In this document: piece after piece, positions 24,800 to 36,424 of the stretch
Layout: each line of letters opens with the position of its first letter
Position numbering within the stretch: position 1 is the stretch's first letter
DNA from: Uranotaenia lowii
Lineage: Eukaryota > Arthropoda > Insecta > Diptera > Culicidae
Direction: 5' to 3'
Assembly: GCF_029784155.1 (NCBI RefSeq)
Contig: NC_073691.1
Location: 49,458,490-49,522,489 of the forward strand
Length of the DNA stretch: 64,000 nt
Position numbers and translations under genes: made by a program
Notes under the pieces: generated by a model
Told to the model about the DNA's origin: nothing
The model's database searches: none
What the model saw: the letters and a program-made list of their open reading frames with translations, nothing else

Positions 24800-26104
24800 T
24801 AAAATAGTTACCGAAAAGAGCTTTGTGGAACATTATCATAGCTTTTGGGGTTCCGCCATGCCTTATCCCTCCGATGATTTTTATCATGTTTAATCTGTCC
24901 ATGAATGTTTTTTTAAGGTTTTTAACGTGTATTCCTTATTTGAGTGTCTGGTCCACCGTTATTCCCAGATATTTATAGTTCTCTACAGTTTGTAACGTCT
25001 CGCCATTCAAAGTGAGCAAGAGCCTTTTAACCGTGTTTTTAAACAGCATAGCCTTAGTTTTGGAACTGTTTAATTTTAATCCAAGTTCCTCAGCCTTACT
25101 TGTGAAGTCATCAATCTCCGTCTGCATTTTCTGCATAGCAGTTTCGTACGATTTTGCCCTTACTATTTTCAGAAAGTCATCTGCGAATTGGAGAGTGATT
25201 ATATTTTTGTCCAGGTTTGTGTTGTTAAGAGAAAAAGTGTAAATATTGAAAAGCACCGGTGATAAAACATCACCTTGTGGTACTCCACAGCTGATTGTGT
25301 GTTCTACTTTTCCTTGGTCTGTACTTATAATCGTTTTTCTGTTGATCAGAAAATTATAAATCCACGTAACAGTGTCCCTTTTGAATCCATAGCTCTGCAT
25401 CATGTTTCTCAATTTGTCAACATTTACACTGTTAAATGCATTTGAGAAATCGAAAAAAAACTCCAATAGTTACAAATCCTTCTCTTCTTGACGACATAAT
25501 AAAATTTGTGGCAAATGTCACACAGTGTTCCGTTGACATACCTTTTCTTAATCCGAATGAGTAGTCTGACAGTATGTTATTGCTTAAGCAGGTGAGGTTA
25601 ATATCTTCAAGGACTGCTGCGTTTATAGTTATAGTCAAAGTTGATAGAAGTGCTATGGGTCTGCTAGATTCAATTTCTTCAGGAGGTTTATTTGGTTTCA
25701 ATACTGGTATGATCTTTATCTCTTTCAAGTGTTTGTCTAGATCACCATTTCGCCACATTTGATTTAATAGGTCAAGTATTTTTGTGACAGTAGTTAGATC
25801 CATACATTTTAGCATTCCATAAATCATGCTATCGGTTCCTGGTGAGGAACGAATCGGTTTGTTTTTTTGAAAAACCTTTCCAGGATTCTAATCTCAGTAT
25901 TTTTGGTCTTGTATTTAGATCAGGTTGAAGTGGTGTTTTTATTTCTTGTTGACCGAAGTTTTTAAGAAGAAATCTTTCCACAATATCATTATCGTGTAAT
26001 ATGGGATTATTTTTGGAATTTACAACAGGGTTAAATTTTAATCTCTTCACTAAATTCCAGTTTTCTTTAACGTTGCGGGTGTCTATGGAATTAGTAAGTT
26101 TCAA
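24800..26104 (-). pseudogene. LINE 1 reverse transcriptase, broken
   Basis: On the minus strand, 26104-25829 is a linker. The segment 25827-25432 carries the early RT blocks (IPVLKPNKPPEEIESSRPIA and GLRKGMSTEHCVTF). The segment 25466-24936 carries the catalytic core: FFDFSNAFNSVNVDKL (first aspartate), GVPQGDVLSPVLF and LQFADDFLKI (the FADD box with the catalytic aspartates). It continues with KYLGITVDQTLK, then after a stop and frame continuation MDRLNMIKIIGGIRHG (about 24902-24800), where the foldback complex interrupts it. The catalytic residues are kept but the frame is broken in at least three places. Confidence 0.85.
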
Positions 26105-26144
26105 TATTTTTCCTTTTATGTGTTTTATTTTTGCCTTTTTGAAT

Positions 26145-26648
26145 TTAGCTGTTGATTTTTTTCCATTCTATAAGATTAGAAGTACTGCTACATCTGTTGT
26201 AGTCTCTCAATGCATTTTGTCTAGCTTCATATAGCTCAGTAAGCTCAGAGATCCAGTAATATTTTGGAATAAATGTGTTCAATATAATTTTCTCGAAACT
26301 TAAATCCGAACGTAGGTAGATACCAACACCTCCAAAACCGTCTGTTCTAGGCGATAGTATTCGATGGTAACCTTGAATGTTCCATCTATGTGTCATCAGT
26401 TGTTCAGGCTTTACCCAAATTTCCGATAACAGTGCAGCATCATATTTTTCGGTAAATAGTTCATGAGAAAGTTCGTTGTTGTTTGTAAATAGACTTTGAT
26501 TGTTTGTTTGTAATATATTAAAATTACTTTGCATCATGAACTATTTCCAGTTCACTCACCTGCTCTTTTTAGCTCTCCTATTATTTTTGCAGAAAGTTCT
26601 GCTCCAGGTGCTCCATGAGATTTCAGAATTTCAATCAGTTTATAACTT
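26145..26648 (-). pseudogene. LINE 1 ORF1 end and truncated endonuclease
   Basis: On the minus strand, about 26648-26560 reads YKLIEILKSHGAPGAELSAK and then ends in a stop, as expected for the end of a first ORF. The next frame (26537-26145) starts an apurinic-type endonuclease: FNILQTNNQSLFTNNNELSH, AALLSEIWVKPE and GFGGVGIYLRSD. It then jumps directly to a post-endonuclease sequence (ELYEARQNALRDYNRC), so most of the endonuclease domain has been deleted. LINE 2 sits immediately upstream. Confidence 0.65.
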
Positions 26649-26772
26649 CGAATAAGACTTTATTGCATTACAGAAAGAAAAGAAAAGAAACCTTAATGAA
26701 TTTTCATTCCTCTAAAAGGTCTCGATTATAGTTACTATAGGAGTAATTTCAGCTTATCATGGCTAACATTAC

Positions 26773-28572
26773 TTACATTAACCGCTCTAAATTGTTTTGG
26801 AAATCTTGTTTCAAGCGAGTTTTAAATAAAGTTAAACTTTCGATGTTCCGTATTTCTCGACTTAGGCGATTATACATTGTTGGACCTGTCGTGGTAAACC
26901 TTCTTTCTCCGATTCTTGTTGTTGCATTTTCTATCAGTAACCTGTCTACATATCGAGTATTGTGGTTATGTGTTACATGTTCGATATTGAAGTTGTGGTG
27001 GATATCTTTGTTTCTTATTATTCTATGCATTATCACTAATGTTTTTAGATCTCGCAGGCAGTTTATCGGTAATATGTTATGATTTGGCATTTTGTACAGT
27101 TCTAGGCTAGGGTATAAAAAAGGTAGCTTATAAATTGCTTTAATGCATCGGTTTTGCTGGACTTTTAATGTTGACAGGTTAGACATGTTGGTATGTCCCC
27201 AGGCACTGATGGCGTAAGTGTATCGACTGTGTACAAAACTGTAATAAAGCTTTTGCAGAACATGTTTAGGCATAAAATGTGAAAACTTACGGATAATCCC
27301 ACAGATGGGAGCACATTTTTTTTATAAGATTCTGTATATGTGGCTTCCAGGATAAACGATTATCTAGATAAACACTTAAGTATTTGAAGGTAGAAACTTC
27401 TTCTATAACAATATTTTTGTGAACCGGAGGTGAGTGTGGCAGTAATCTAGTTTTAATTCTTCGGAAAATGATTAGTTTCGTTTTGGCTGCGTTCAATGTG
27501 AGCAGATTGTTTTGAAGATATTTATCAATAACATTTAGATCGTTTTTCATTTCACGAATTGTAGTTTCAACATTATGATTCGAGTATTCAACAACCGTGT
27601 CGTCCGCAAAAAGCCTTGGAATACCACTTAGAGGAAGATTTGGTAAATCATTGACATATGTCAGAAATAGCAGAGGTTCTAGATTGCTTCCCTGAGGAAC
27701 ACCTACAGTTATTGGCAGTTGGGAGCTAAAAGTATTATTGATCTTGACAACTTGTTTTCGATTTTGAAGATAACTACGCATAAATATATTGGCCAGGCCT
27801 CGTATTCCATATGCTTCTAGTTTTTTCAGCAGAAGATCGTGATTTGTTGTATCGAAGGCTTTAGATAGATCTAGAAACAAGGCGCCTGGTATTTCCTTTT
27901 TCCTGTCCTGTCCTGTGTGTTCTGTGATACACTGTTTACCAGTTCTAGGACGGCGATCTCCGTAGACCCACCTTTCCGGAATCCGTGTTGGTGTTGATAC
28001 AAGAAGCTTTCACTATCTAGAAATTCAGTCAACCTTGTTGCGATGAGCTTTTCAAAAACTTTACTAAAACCAGATAGGACTGAAATAGGGCGGTAGCTGT
28101 TGACATCTTTCAGGCTCCCAGACTTAAACACAGGTCGGACAACGGCATGCTTAAGAGATTCCGGTTACTGAGCCATGATTACACTATCGTTGAACGTCGA
28201 CGAAAGGATAGGGGCTAATTCCAGATGATGGTTTTGTAACGCTGATACTGGGAAGCGATCAATTTCAGGAGCTTTTGAAGGATCTAATTTCGATATGATT
28301 GTTGTGACTTCTTGAACAGTGGAGGGTCGTAGAAAGATGGAGTTTCGTATCCGTTTTATTGTGTGGTATTCATCAATGTTACCAGTAGAATTATGTTGAT
28401 CAGCGAGTTGTGTTCCAATCGACGTGAAAAATTTATTGAATGCATTTGCAACAGTTAGCGGATTGTTTACTAGTTCTCCATCTATGTCCAATTCCAGATC
28501 ATCGTGTTTAGAGTTTCTACCAATAAGCTCGTTTATATGTTTCCATAGATATTTAGTGTTAGAAGTGTTCAT
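26773..28572 (-). pseudogene. LINE 2 reverse transcriptase and C-terminal region, broken
   Basis: Four minus-strand segments read in order: 28572-28165 (linker, NSIFLRPSTVQEVTTIISKL), 28131-27871 (SGSLKDVNSYRPISVLSGFS and HGFRKGGSTE), 27880-27287 (FLDLSKAFDTTNHDLLLKKL, GVPQGSNLEPLLF, FADDTVV, FKYLSVYLDNRLSWKPHI) and 27273-26773 (C-terminal region, YYSFVHSRYTYAISAWGHTN). The FADD catalytic box is intact. The first two segments are in the same frame but separated by a stop at 28163-28165; the later ones need frame changes. DLSKAFDT with NHDLLL is characteristic of the L2/CR1/Rex branch. Confidence 0.85.
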
Positions 28573-28685
28573 GAGCTGCTCATAATAGTCTGTTTTAGCC
28601 TTTCTTTTAGCGTACTGGAGTTTCTTGTTTGCGTTTTTTATTTGTTCAGTGAGACTAACGTTGTCGGAATTTCTTCTCCACTTTC

Positions 28686-29516
28686 TCAGAATTTTGTATA
28701 TATGCGAGTATGTTTGTCGAGAAGTTGTTGATATCGTTCGGCTATCGAATGCAGCCTAGTATCAGGGTCTAAATTCCGAAGATCAACGTTTCTAAGAAAA
28801 TCTTTTAACTCTCTCTGGAGATTTTCCCTATAAGTATACCTTTTTGACAAAATATTTACTCTACGATGTTGGTACTTATTGCAGTATGTAGTAAGTACGG
28901 GTCTATGGTCCCTTATTTCACACTCAAACGTAACGTTAGATATACAGCTGAGATCATTGAATCGCACAATGCTGTGATCCAGCAAATTGCTACTCGCAGG
29001 TCTTGTTATGACGTTATTTGAAATAGTCAGGCCGAAGCAATTCAGTAGATTCTGGTACTGTAGTACTGAGTTATCATTTTCTCTGTTCACTGGAATATTG
29101 ATATCCCTGAGCATGAGGAAAGGTTTTGTGAAATCAGCCTCGGAGAAGACTTGCTCTATTCGGTTGAGGAAGCTAGAGAAGTTGTAGTTTGGTGGTCTAT
29201 AGATTCCATGAATCGTCATAGGTTCACTGGGAGAACAGAGTTCGATTTCAATGTGGTGATAGCCACAATCCTCGATATTACGCTTCACGTTAAGCTTTAG
29301 TTCATCTCTTACGTACACTGCTAATCCACCACTGCTGTTGCATCGAGAGGAGAAATTAGCTTTGTATCCAGGTAAATTATAGAAGATCGTATTTTTATCC
29401 TTAATCCAGGTTTCGCTTATAACGACAACATCAACATTTATCTTAAGGCTTTCGAGAAAGATTTTGAACGAGTCAAACTTTTCTAAATTGTCCATTCTAC
29501 GAATGTTTATCTGCAT
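28686..29516 (-). pseudogene. LINE 2 endonuclease domain
   Basis: A 276-residue frame with the apurinic/apyrimidinic endonuclease-like fold that nicks target DNA for LINE insertion. Visible motifs: INIRRMDNLEKFDSFKIF (start of the domain), VVISETWIKD (catalytic glutamate), GGLAVYVRDEL, IYRPPNYN, LRDINIP (family usual GDFN; the glycine is arginine here), SNLLDHSI and RDHRPVL (family usual SDH). The frame is intact across the domain but is out of frame with the downstream reverse transcriptase, so the element cannot make a full protein. Upstream it ends at the 7-bp target duplication. Confidence 0.85.
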
Positions 29517-29523
29517 GCAGTAG

Positions 29524-29660
29524 ATAACTTACTTCTTCCATAGCTTTCTTCCATTCTGTTTGAGTTTGTTTCTTTACGGTTTCTTCTATTTGCTTCTTCA
29601 GTTTTTCTATCTCTCCCGTTCTATAAATGTTGTTTAAACCTGTTCCTCTAATAAATTACT
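29524..29660 (-). pseudogene. LINE 1, 5'-most surviving piece
   Basis: On the minus strand this reads NIYRTGEIEKLKKQIEETVK, then KKAMEEVS, a charged, probably coiled-coil stretch. It joins to YKLIEIL at 26648 once LINE 2 and one copy of ATAACTT are removed. It is probably the end of the LINE 1 ORF1 protein. Sequence beyond about 29660 no longer reads as this protein. Confidence 0.55.
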
Positions 29661-29794
29661 TGATTTAAAGGTTTTGTGCGATAATATAGTATGCAATTTT
29701 GTTGCATACAAGCTTTCGTGCAATTTATTCCAATTTGTTTGTTTTTCGTATTATTATCTATTAACCCCTCCCCCCCCCCCATCCGAATATTGAC

Positions 29795-30016
29795 CTCTGA
29801 ATTGCTAGCTTAGCCTGCTGGCCTTCATTGCTATAAAATATTTAAGAAGCGGAATACAACGCACTGATACACGTTCAAGATTATGTCAGTTTTTATGTTT
29901 TAACCAATCCAATTTCATGAACATGCATAATTATTTAACTTGTTTCTACTTATCTATCCATATGTACATTATGTTTCGAAATTCAAAGGCTCAACAAAAT
30001 TTGCCGGGTCAGCTAG
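29795..30016 (+). mobile_element. Possible non-autonomous Helitron-like remnant
   Basis: It ends GCCGGGTCAGCTAG at 30003-30016 followed by T, fitting a CTRR end with insertion before T. The phrase TTGCTAGCTTAGCCTGCTGG near 29800 recurs as TTGCTAGCTTTGCCTGCTGG near 30307, followed in both by AAATATTTAA, so two related repeat copies lie 0.5 kb apart. A run of C at about 29766-29779 precedes it. No coding sequence. Confidence 0.3.
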
Positions 30017-32990
30017 TTTAATGTTGAAAATTGTAGCTCATTTAACACCTTGGTTTAAGACTGCAAAACGATTTAAAAATTTCCAAAATTCCATTTTATT
30101 AAAACAATAAACAAAAATTTAACTTTACTCGCAATTTTCGGCAAAGTTGACCATCCATATTTTTGAAAAAAATATGAAATTTTCGATTTTTTCGCCAAAA
30201 AAAATTGGAAAAGTTGGCCACCCTTATTTTTGAAAAAAAAGGATATTTGATAAAAGGGTTTTGAATTAACAAAAAAAAAAAAAAAAAGAATGGAAACCTG
30301 TCCTTAATTGCTAGCTTTGCCTGCTGGCCTTAAATATTTAATAACATTACATTCTTTGCAATACATTGATTAACATTTTACACTATGAATTACAAACTAT
30401 TTTTAAAAAATTGTACAAGTCTGTAAGTTTTATCTTAGTTATTTTCCATGATTAATACATATTGAAGGTTATCTTTAAAAAATATAAACATTTTTTTATT
30501 TAATGAATTGATACGATGGATCGTTTAGATATTCGACAAACAGCACATACATCGTCTCAAAGAATCAAAAACGCCTCAAGACATTTGGATCCAAATCCGA
30601 TTCGTCTGATGCGACAGACGATTGAAAAGAATAATAAAACATTCCCATAAAAAAAACTCTGGATCCCCATTTCGCCGAAAGCCCTCTTAATAGAAAGCAA
30701 ATATTTGAGCAAGGAAAAAAGAAATGTTTTTATCCACCAGTTCCACCGTAACAAAAGTACAAGAGCCCGTGGAAAAAAACCGTCGAAACCGTATCCCATT
30801 TTTCCGCTACCCGTTATTTTCGAATGCTGAATGTTTTGGAGATTTGGCGAATCCCTCGACAGCAAGTCAAACATCATGAAAGCGCATCATAAAGCCCCAT
30901 CATCCGGAATCATAATCATCGACTAACGCGAATTGGTTCCCGGATGGCTGGTTAGTTCGTTAGTTGGTTGCTGGAATTGTCAACAACCAGGGGGCTCTTT
31001 TATAGAAAGTAAGGCTTTCAGCTACCACTTTTCCATCATCAGAAGCATCATCATCATACAATTGGTTGAATGAAATAAACGCCATAAAACGCAACTTTTC
31101 CTCGATGAAAGAGGTTCGCGAAAATCCGGCCGTCATTAGCGTGCTTCATCAGAATGAATCTGATCGGATTTGCTCGACTATAAGATGAAATTTCTACAAA
31201 AGGGCGAGTTTCCACTTATAACGATTGCCTTGTGGCTGCGGAATACAGATTAGCTTGCTTTTATGGGTTTTGTCATAAAACGCAAAGTGAAATGCCGCTG
31301 ATGATTATAAACTTCCAATCTCAATCAAAATAGCTCATACTGAAAATAAAAAATGTTTCGAGCTGCATGCTGATGATGTTTATCAGCTTTCCTAAAAGCA
31401 GTTTCAACTTTTAAGAAACATATTATGTTTCAAGCATAAATATAGTCAAACTAAAACAATAAATGGCAACTACACATATAAGCCGATGTTCCTAGAAAAA
31501 GTTTCCTTTTCCCAAGGAACCATTCAGCTTAACATTTCCCACGGTTCCACTGAATGAGGTCGTCAATAAACGTAAATATTTGACATCTCAAGGGTGCCTC
31601 CCAAGTGGCGTAAATTCGATTAGAAAACAACTCGCCAATAATTTCTACGAAAAGAAAAGAATACCCATAAGGCCTGTAATTTGGTTCGCCACGGACACAG
31701 AGAAAGCGATTTGTCTGAAGGACCTTTTCTTGTTGTGAGCTTGTGGCTCACCACCTCTTTTGCCTATTTAGGGTAAACATATCCTAGAAGTGCCCAAAGA
31801 AGGAGGGAATTTCCCTACCAAAGTAATGATCCGTGACTCATTAGAAAAACTCTAGCCGAAACTAGAAAGGTACCCGTCATCGTCATCAAATTTTTGTTTC
31901 ACTAATATACTGGAGCCCTCAAGAATGGGCAGCTTATTCTTTCTACAAAAAATATGAGTGCTTTAGAAGCTGAATCGAAAAAAAGTGCTAGTGCGTGGAA
32001 CAAAATTGAAGAGGGGTTCCCCTATTCTCTAAGACTAGCCAAATCTTTCAGGAGCTCGAGGGTTCTGTGGAAAGGACTTGCTTAGACAATTAATTTGTAT
32101 TAGAAATGCGTGGCGAGGGGCAATTTGTTCACTGCTCTAGAGTATGTTCCACTCGATCGACATGAGGTGTATTTTTTTGCTATTTATTAGGAAATATCAG
32201 AATTCTCATGGATGGAGTTCCTCTTGGATACGGTACTAGAAGAGTAGAAACGTATTCGATTTTTATTTACCTTTTAACCCTCTTTTGCATGAACTATGAA
32301 CCGATGAGAAAACAAAATTTTCTTCAGAATAAATAATATTATTGTCTGAGGTTCTGAAAAAGCAATTTGTCCCGAAAAAAAAACAAATTGTTACTTCAAT
32401 AGTATAAACTGTTCAATTAGTGAGCGAAATGAGATTTTTTTAATCTTTTGTAGGTTCCAATTGAATTTTTGATGCATTAAAACTGATTGAATTTTTACAG
32501 TACAGAATTATTCAAAAAATGTGAAAAGAAAATCGAGAACATGTATGGACTCAGGAGTAAATTTGTTTTCCAACATTCATATGATTGCATATTAATTCAA
32601 TTAAATCAAGCAAAAAGAAATTTTAAATTGGGATGAAGCTCTGAGTAAGTTATGATTTACGTTCTTGGACTTTACACATGTTTGACCATTCCACAAAATT
32701 TTTACATAATGGCTGGGTTATGAAGAATGAAAAAAAAATGCAAATTCCTTTTGATATTGGCACTGTTCAATATGAGTTATAGTTTTTTCAAGAATCTCCA
32801 AGTGCGCCCCAATAAATTGACACCAAGTTTAACAATTTCCTTATAAACATTTATAAATGTAAACCGTAAGGTTTTATACGGCTTTTTTGCGCGGTTTTTA
32901 ACGCAGTTTTCAGAATGTACGTGTTTTTTTAAAGAAAACATTCTAAGTACTTTTCAAAGGAAAACACTTAGAATCTTTTTTAAACCTGTG
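30017..32990. other. Non-coding stretch, partly host-like
   Basis: From about 30540 to 32240 the composition is near even with strings such as CATCATCATC, unlike the AT-rich repeats around it; it may be conserved host intergenic or intronic DNA. No exon, RNA gene or mobile element could be supported. The reading frames here are short and unrecognisable. Confidence 0.35.
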
Positions 32991-33201
32991 ACCTGAAACT
33001 TGAGACATGAGACATGAGACATGAGACATGAAACATGTAATTTCTCATGAGATATCTCATGTCTCATGTCTCATGCCTCATTAGCATTAAAACATAGCCT
33101 GCTAAACGAGCTGCTTGTTTGAAGTGTGTGTAAAACCACGCTCTCAAACCACTGGGCTCACTATACATGAGAATTCTCTTTCTGAGTTTCTCATGTATAG
33201 T
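32990..33201. repeat. Heptamer CATGAGA palindromes
   Basis: Near 33000-33075, tandem GAGACAT units run into the inverted units CTCATGT through a central CTCATGAGATATCTCATG, forming a palindrome of about 75 bases. A second hairpin has exact arms ACTATACATGAGAA at 33160-33173 and TTCTCATGTATAGT at 33188-33201. Both contain the heptamer CATGAGA, which is also found (as TCTCATG and TCTCACG) in the satellite at 62926-63676. Confidence 0.75.
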
Positions 33202-35375
33202 TAGCTAGTGCAGAGCAAAGGTGGGATAATTTATGGGAGATTTTCATCAACATGCCCTCTAGCCTAAAATTTCAACACCTATCAAGCTTTCTCCTATTGG
33301 CGCACTAATGCCTGTCTATCCACCTTTTTTTCTAATTTCTATAAAATAAAAATTCTCTCTAGTTTTCACTCCGCCGCACATGCCATTAAAATTATAATCA
33401 AAAAAATTAAGGCGATTAAAATCATATAACACACGATTTCAATTTTATAAACTTCTAAAATATTAACGATGCTGGATTCCTTCGATGAATAAGAAGAATT
33501 TTCGTGGGACGAAAAATATGTGATATTTTGAATGTTAAGGAAAGCTTGACCCTTTATTAAAAAAAACTTGATCCTTCACTCAAGGAGTCCTAATCCTTGC
33601 AAAAAAAAACAAACAAAATTCTAAGTAAGAATGTCCACTTACTATTTGGTTGTTACAGTTCTTATGGCGCAGTTTGTAAGTGTAAGAAGAAGATAGCTCT
33701 AAATGTTTTTGTTAATCCTAGTATTATTGCATATTTAAAGGCGCCTATTTCTTAATTTAAAAGAAAATAATTTTGCTTAGCCCTTTTACCACACAACAAT
33801 TGGATTTATATTTGTTATTGGATAAATAAGAAATTGAAATAAATATTTTTGTTAATTTTTTTTCATGTGAGAAACATTTCAAAGTGATGAAAAAAGTCAC
33901 ATTTTGTAATTCTTTGTGAATTTTTTTGCCCTGTCAAATGGTTTTTATTCCAATCCATCCATTCCAATAAATCAACACATTAAAGTTTAATTCACTGTGG
34001 AATACTAATTAAAAGACCTACCGCGGTGTCGCTCCGAAACATGCCTTTTGACCATAAACGCGGGGAACAAATTGCACATTTGTGAATAACCCCTTCCACA
34101 TTGCATTGTTTCAAAGCACGCGGAATGCATTTTCTCCTTAGCCAGTTGATATTCCGCTTCTATTTTTGTAATTGCTAACAAATTCCCAATGGGAATGCTC
34201 TAGCTGACTGCAGCAGCCAGAGTAGCGAGATGCAATTCCACCGAAATCTGATTCAAAAATTCAGCAGATTTGAATAATGATAATGCGAAAATGAGGGGTA
34301 TTTCCTCATCTGCCATCCTAAGTGCAACCTTTTTTCTCGTTTTTTTTTTTGCGGATCCTGTTCCAACAATCCCGAAGAAACATCCTTCGGTAGCATCATT
34401 GTTTTCCTTTAATAAAATTAGCTGGTTTTTTGCCCTGCAGCTCCAGCAGTTGCTTCAATATGCGCTCTTTTTGTATGCAGATGACGGAGATAATGGTGAT
34501 GGAAACGATGCATTCTGCACTTGCTGGATTTGAAAAATTACGCGTGGGTAATGATTTTTAATCACAGAAAACAAATCTCGGCGAGGATCCTCCTTCCAAG
34601 CGGGACTGTTGAATGTATGCAATTTTCTTGCTAATTGAATTACACTTTCATTAGAAGCGTCGTCGTCGTCATCGAGGCAGTCGTTCTTATGGAAAAGTTC
34701 ATGCCAAACTTGTCCCTTTTCTGGTTTTGCATCGTGACGCCTGCATCCATTAATCCGATAGCAAAATGGATTATCGATGATGCATTGTTGGTTGAATCCC
34801 GCTGACTGGAAGGGTTTTTAATTTGCAATTAATGTCCTTTTTGTTGATTGCTATAAATTTTCGTAATCAACCCGTTTATTTCGCCTTCTCATTTTTTGTT
34901 TTTTTTTTCTTCCATTCCTCAAACGCCGTCATCACTTTTCGAAACTAGTCTGTAAACTAACTCATTTTTTTCAATCTCGTTTTTTTCTTTCATTTACTTT
35001 CTCCGTTTAACGACGATAACGGCTGAGCATGTCAGTCGCAGGGTTGTCACTTAAGCTCTATCAACATTTTATATAAGTGTTGCCATATATCCATTTATTT
35101 TATTTTTGGATTACCTAAACTTATGTTATTCTCTACATAAATGTTTAAAAATAAAAATGCAAAAAACTATTATCATGCAATGATTTTTTTGTAAGAGGAC
35201 ACTATGCATTAATGGGTTGAACAATTTCAATTGAAAAGCTGGTAATAGTTTGTCTGAAAATTATAATATATTCATTTATTTCAAGAACTCTGTTCCATTC
35301 AAATTTATTTCATTTCATTAGTCTCAAAATCGATACGTTGAAGGCGATTGGCATCAATAACTCATCGAAAAACCC
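33202..35375. other. Non-coding stretch, nothing identified
   Basis: AT-rich to 34000, then near-even composition to about 34830, then AT-rich again. No supported gene, RNA or mobile element. The frame at 34270-34533 has no recognisable features. Confidence 0.35.
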
Positions 35376-35379
35376 AACC

Positions 35380-36340
35380 CCATGTTAAGCAGGGTTAGCG
35401 CAAAAACGCAAAAATTAAGGAAGGATCCTGAGCGTGCAGAAAATGAGCAAACGATATGGATCGTGCAGAAAACATGAGTAAGCGATACTGAGCATGCAGG
35501 ATTGGACGTGCGCGAGGTGAAAGTTCGGCATACGCAAAAAATCGTCGCGAGTGAAAATTGTGCTGCCCCGGAGGAAAAGTCTGGAAAGAAAGAAACGGAA
35601 GCGTGCCAAAAGCTCCGGAAAGGAAAGGTACGTGATACCACTTGTTTTGGTGCAGTCCGCTAACATTGCCGCGACAATTTGCAGCCAAAACTTGGAAAAA
35701 GGCAGACCGCACCACGGGCATCTTTGCACCGGATCATCCGACAGCAAATCCGGCTCTGTGTCTGCAAAAGGGCAAATTCAGCCGGGAAATTCGGCTTGAG
35801 TGAGGTCGAGGCGAGGAAAACAATCGATAAAAAGGTCGTTCAGGCGGCCTTTTTCTATTATTTACATCCTCATCTCGCTGGTTTCGTCGGAGACTTTCCC
35901 CAGGGCCGGCAAACGACAATTCTACTCGTCCAATCGGCTCCAGCCTGCTTTCGATCGCCGCACCAGTGGCGTTAAACTCCGGTAATTCTTCTGTCGAATC
36001 CGATGGTGCAGCCGCCAAATTCGATCGCATCTCTCGCCGCAACAGTTGTGAACATCCGGAGGAACAGCCGCCAATCTGGACCGAATCCCATCGCCGCATC
36101 AAGGGCGAACAGGTGCCGAGTCCGTGCACAGCAGATCGCCGAACCAGTGGCGAGAGATCTTGGAAGTTCAGGTGCCGAATCCTATCGCCTCATCCATGGC
36201 GAATATCCGGTGGTTCAGGGGCTGAATCTAGCCGAATCCGATCGGCGCACCAGTGGCGAATGTCCAGTTGATCAGCCGCCGAATCCGAGCCATTCGAGAA
36301 AGGAGGAAGCACATTGCAAATTTGTGAAAGCCTGTAAGTA
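35380..36340 (+). repeat. GC-rich island built of degenerate repeats
   Basis: An abrupt GC-rich block in AT-rich surroundings. From 35950 to 36300 a unit of about 50-60 bases is repeated some six times with drift, each with a variant of ATCGCCGCACCAGTGGCGAA followed by CCGAATCC. The earlier part, 35400-35510, repeats GATCGTGCAGAAAACATGAG. Overlapping open frames on both strands reflect the composition. A strong donor-like string CCTGTAAGT occurs at 36329-36337. It may be an LTR or leader of a retrotransposon, or a host exon with a minisatellite. I do not recognise a protein. Confidence 0.5.
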
Positions 36341-36424
36341 CACGCAATTCTGACTTCCTTTGAAAAAATTGAAATAAAAACGGAGAAATGATCGTGTTAT
36401 TCACTGACAATATGAATACAGCTG

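Larger units (their letters stand above)
26649..29523 (-). mobile_element. LINE 2: L2/CR1-like non-LTR retrotransposon inserted in LINE 1
   Basis: A 2.9-kb minus-strand element encoding endonuclease, reverse transcriptase and the C-terminal region. It is flanked by a 7-bp duplication, ATAACTT, at 26642-26648 and 29524-29530. Joining across it restores LINE 1 reading (minus strand EEVS-YKLIEIL). The 3' end (low coordinates) has a polyadenylation-like AATAAAG and a TTTCTTTTC-type tail (minus strand). It starts abruptly at the endonuclease, so it is 5'-truncated and lacks ORF1. Confidence 0.85.
20171..29660 (-). mobile_element. LINE 1: RNase H-bearing non-LTR retrotransposon, split by two insertions
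   Basis: A minus-strand LINE whose parts run from about 29660 (5' side) to 20171. It is interrupted by LINE 2 (26649-29523) and by the foldback complex (21627-24790). Reading the remaining pieces in order gives an ORF1-like or linker segment, a truncated endonuclease, reverse transcriptase, a thumb region and RNase H. The 3' end carries a simple tail: GTATGTATGTATGTATG at 20171-20187 on the plus strand. RNase H together with the motif GVPQGDVLSPVLFNIY points to the I group (I, Nimb, Loa relatives). Exact clade assignment needs a tree. Many frameshifts and stops make it dead. Confidence 0.85.

Noticed and set aside
34270..34533. 87-residue frame starting MNNDNAKMRGISS
   Set aside because: No domain, no flanking gene signals; its hydrophobic run comes from a T-rich tract.
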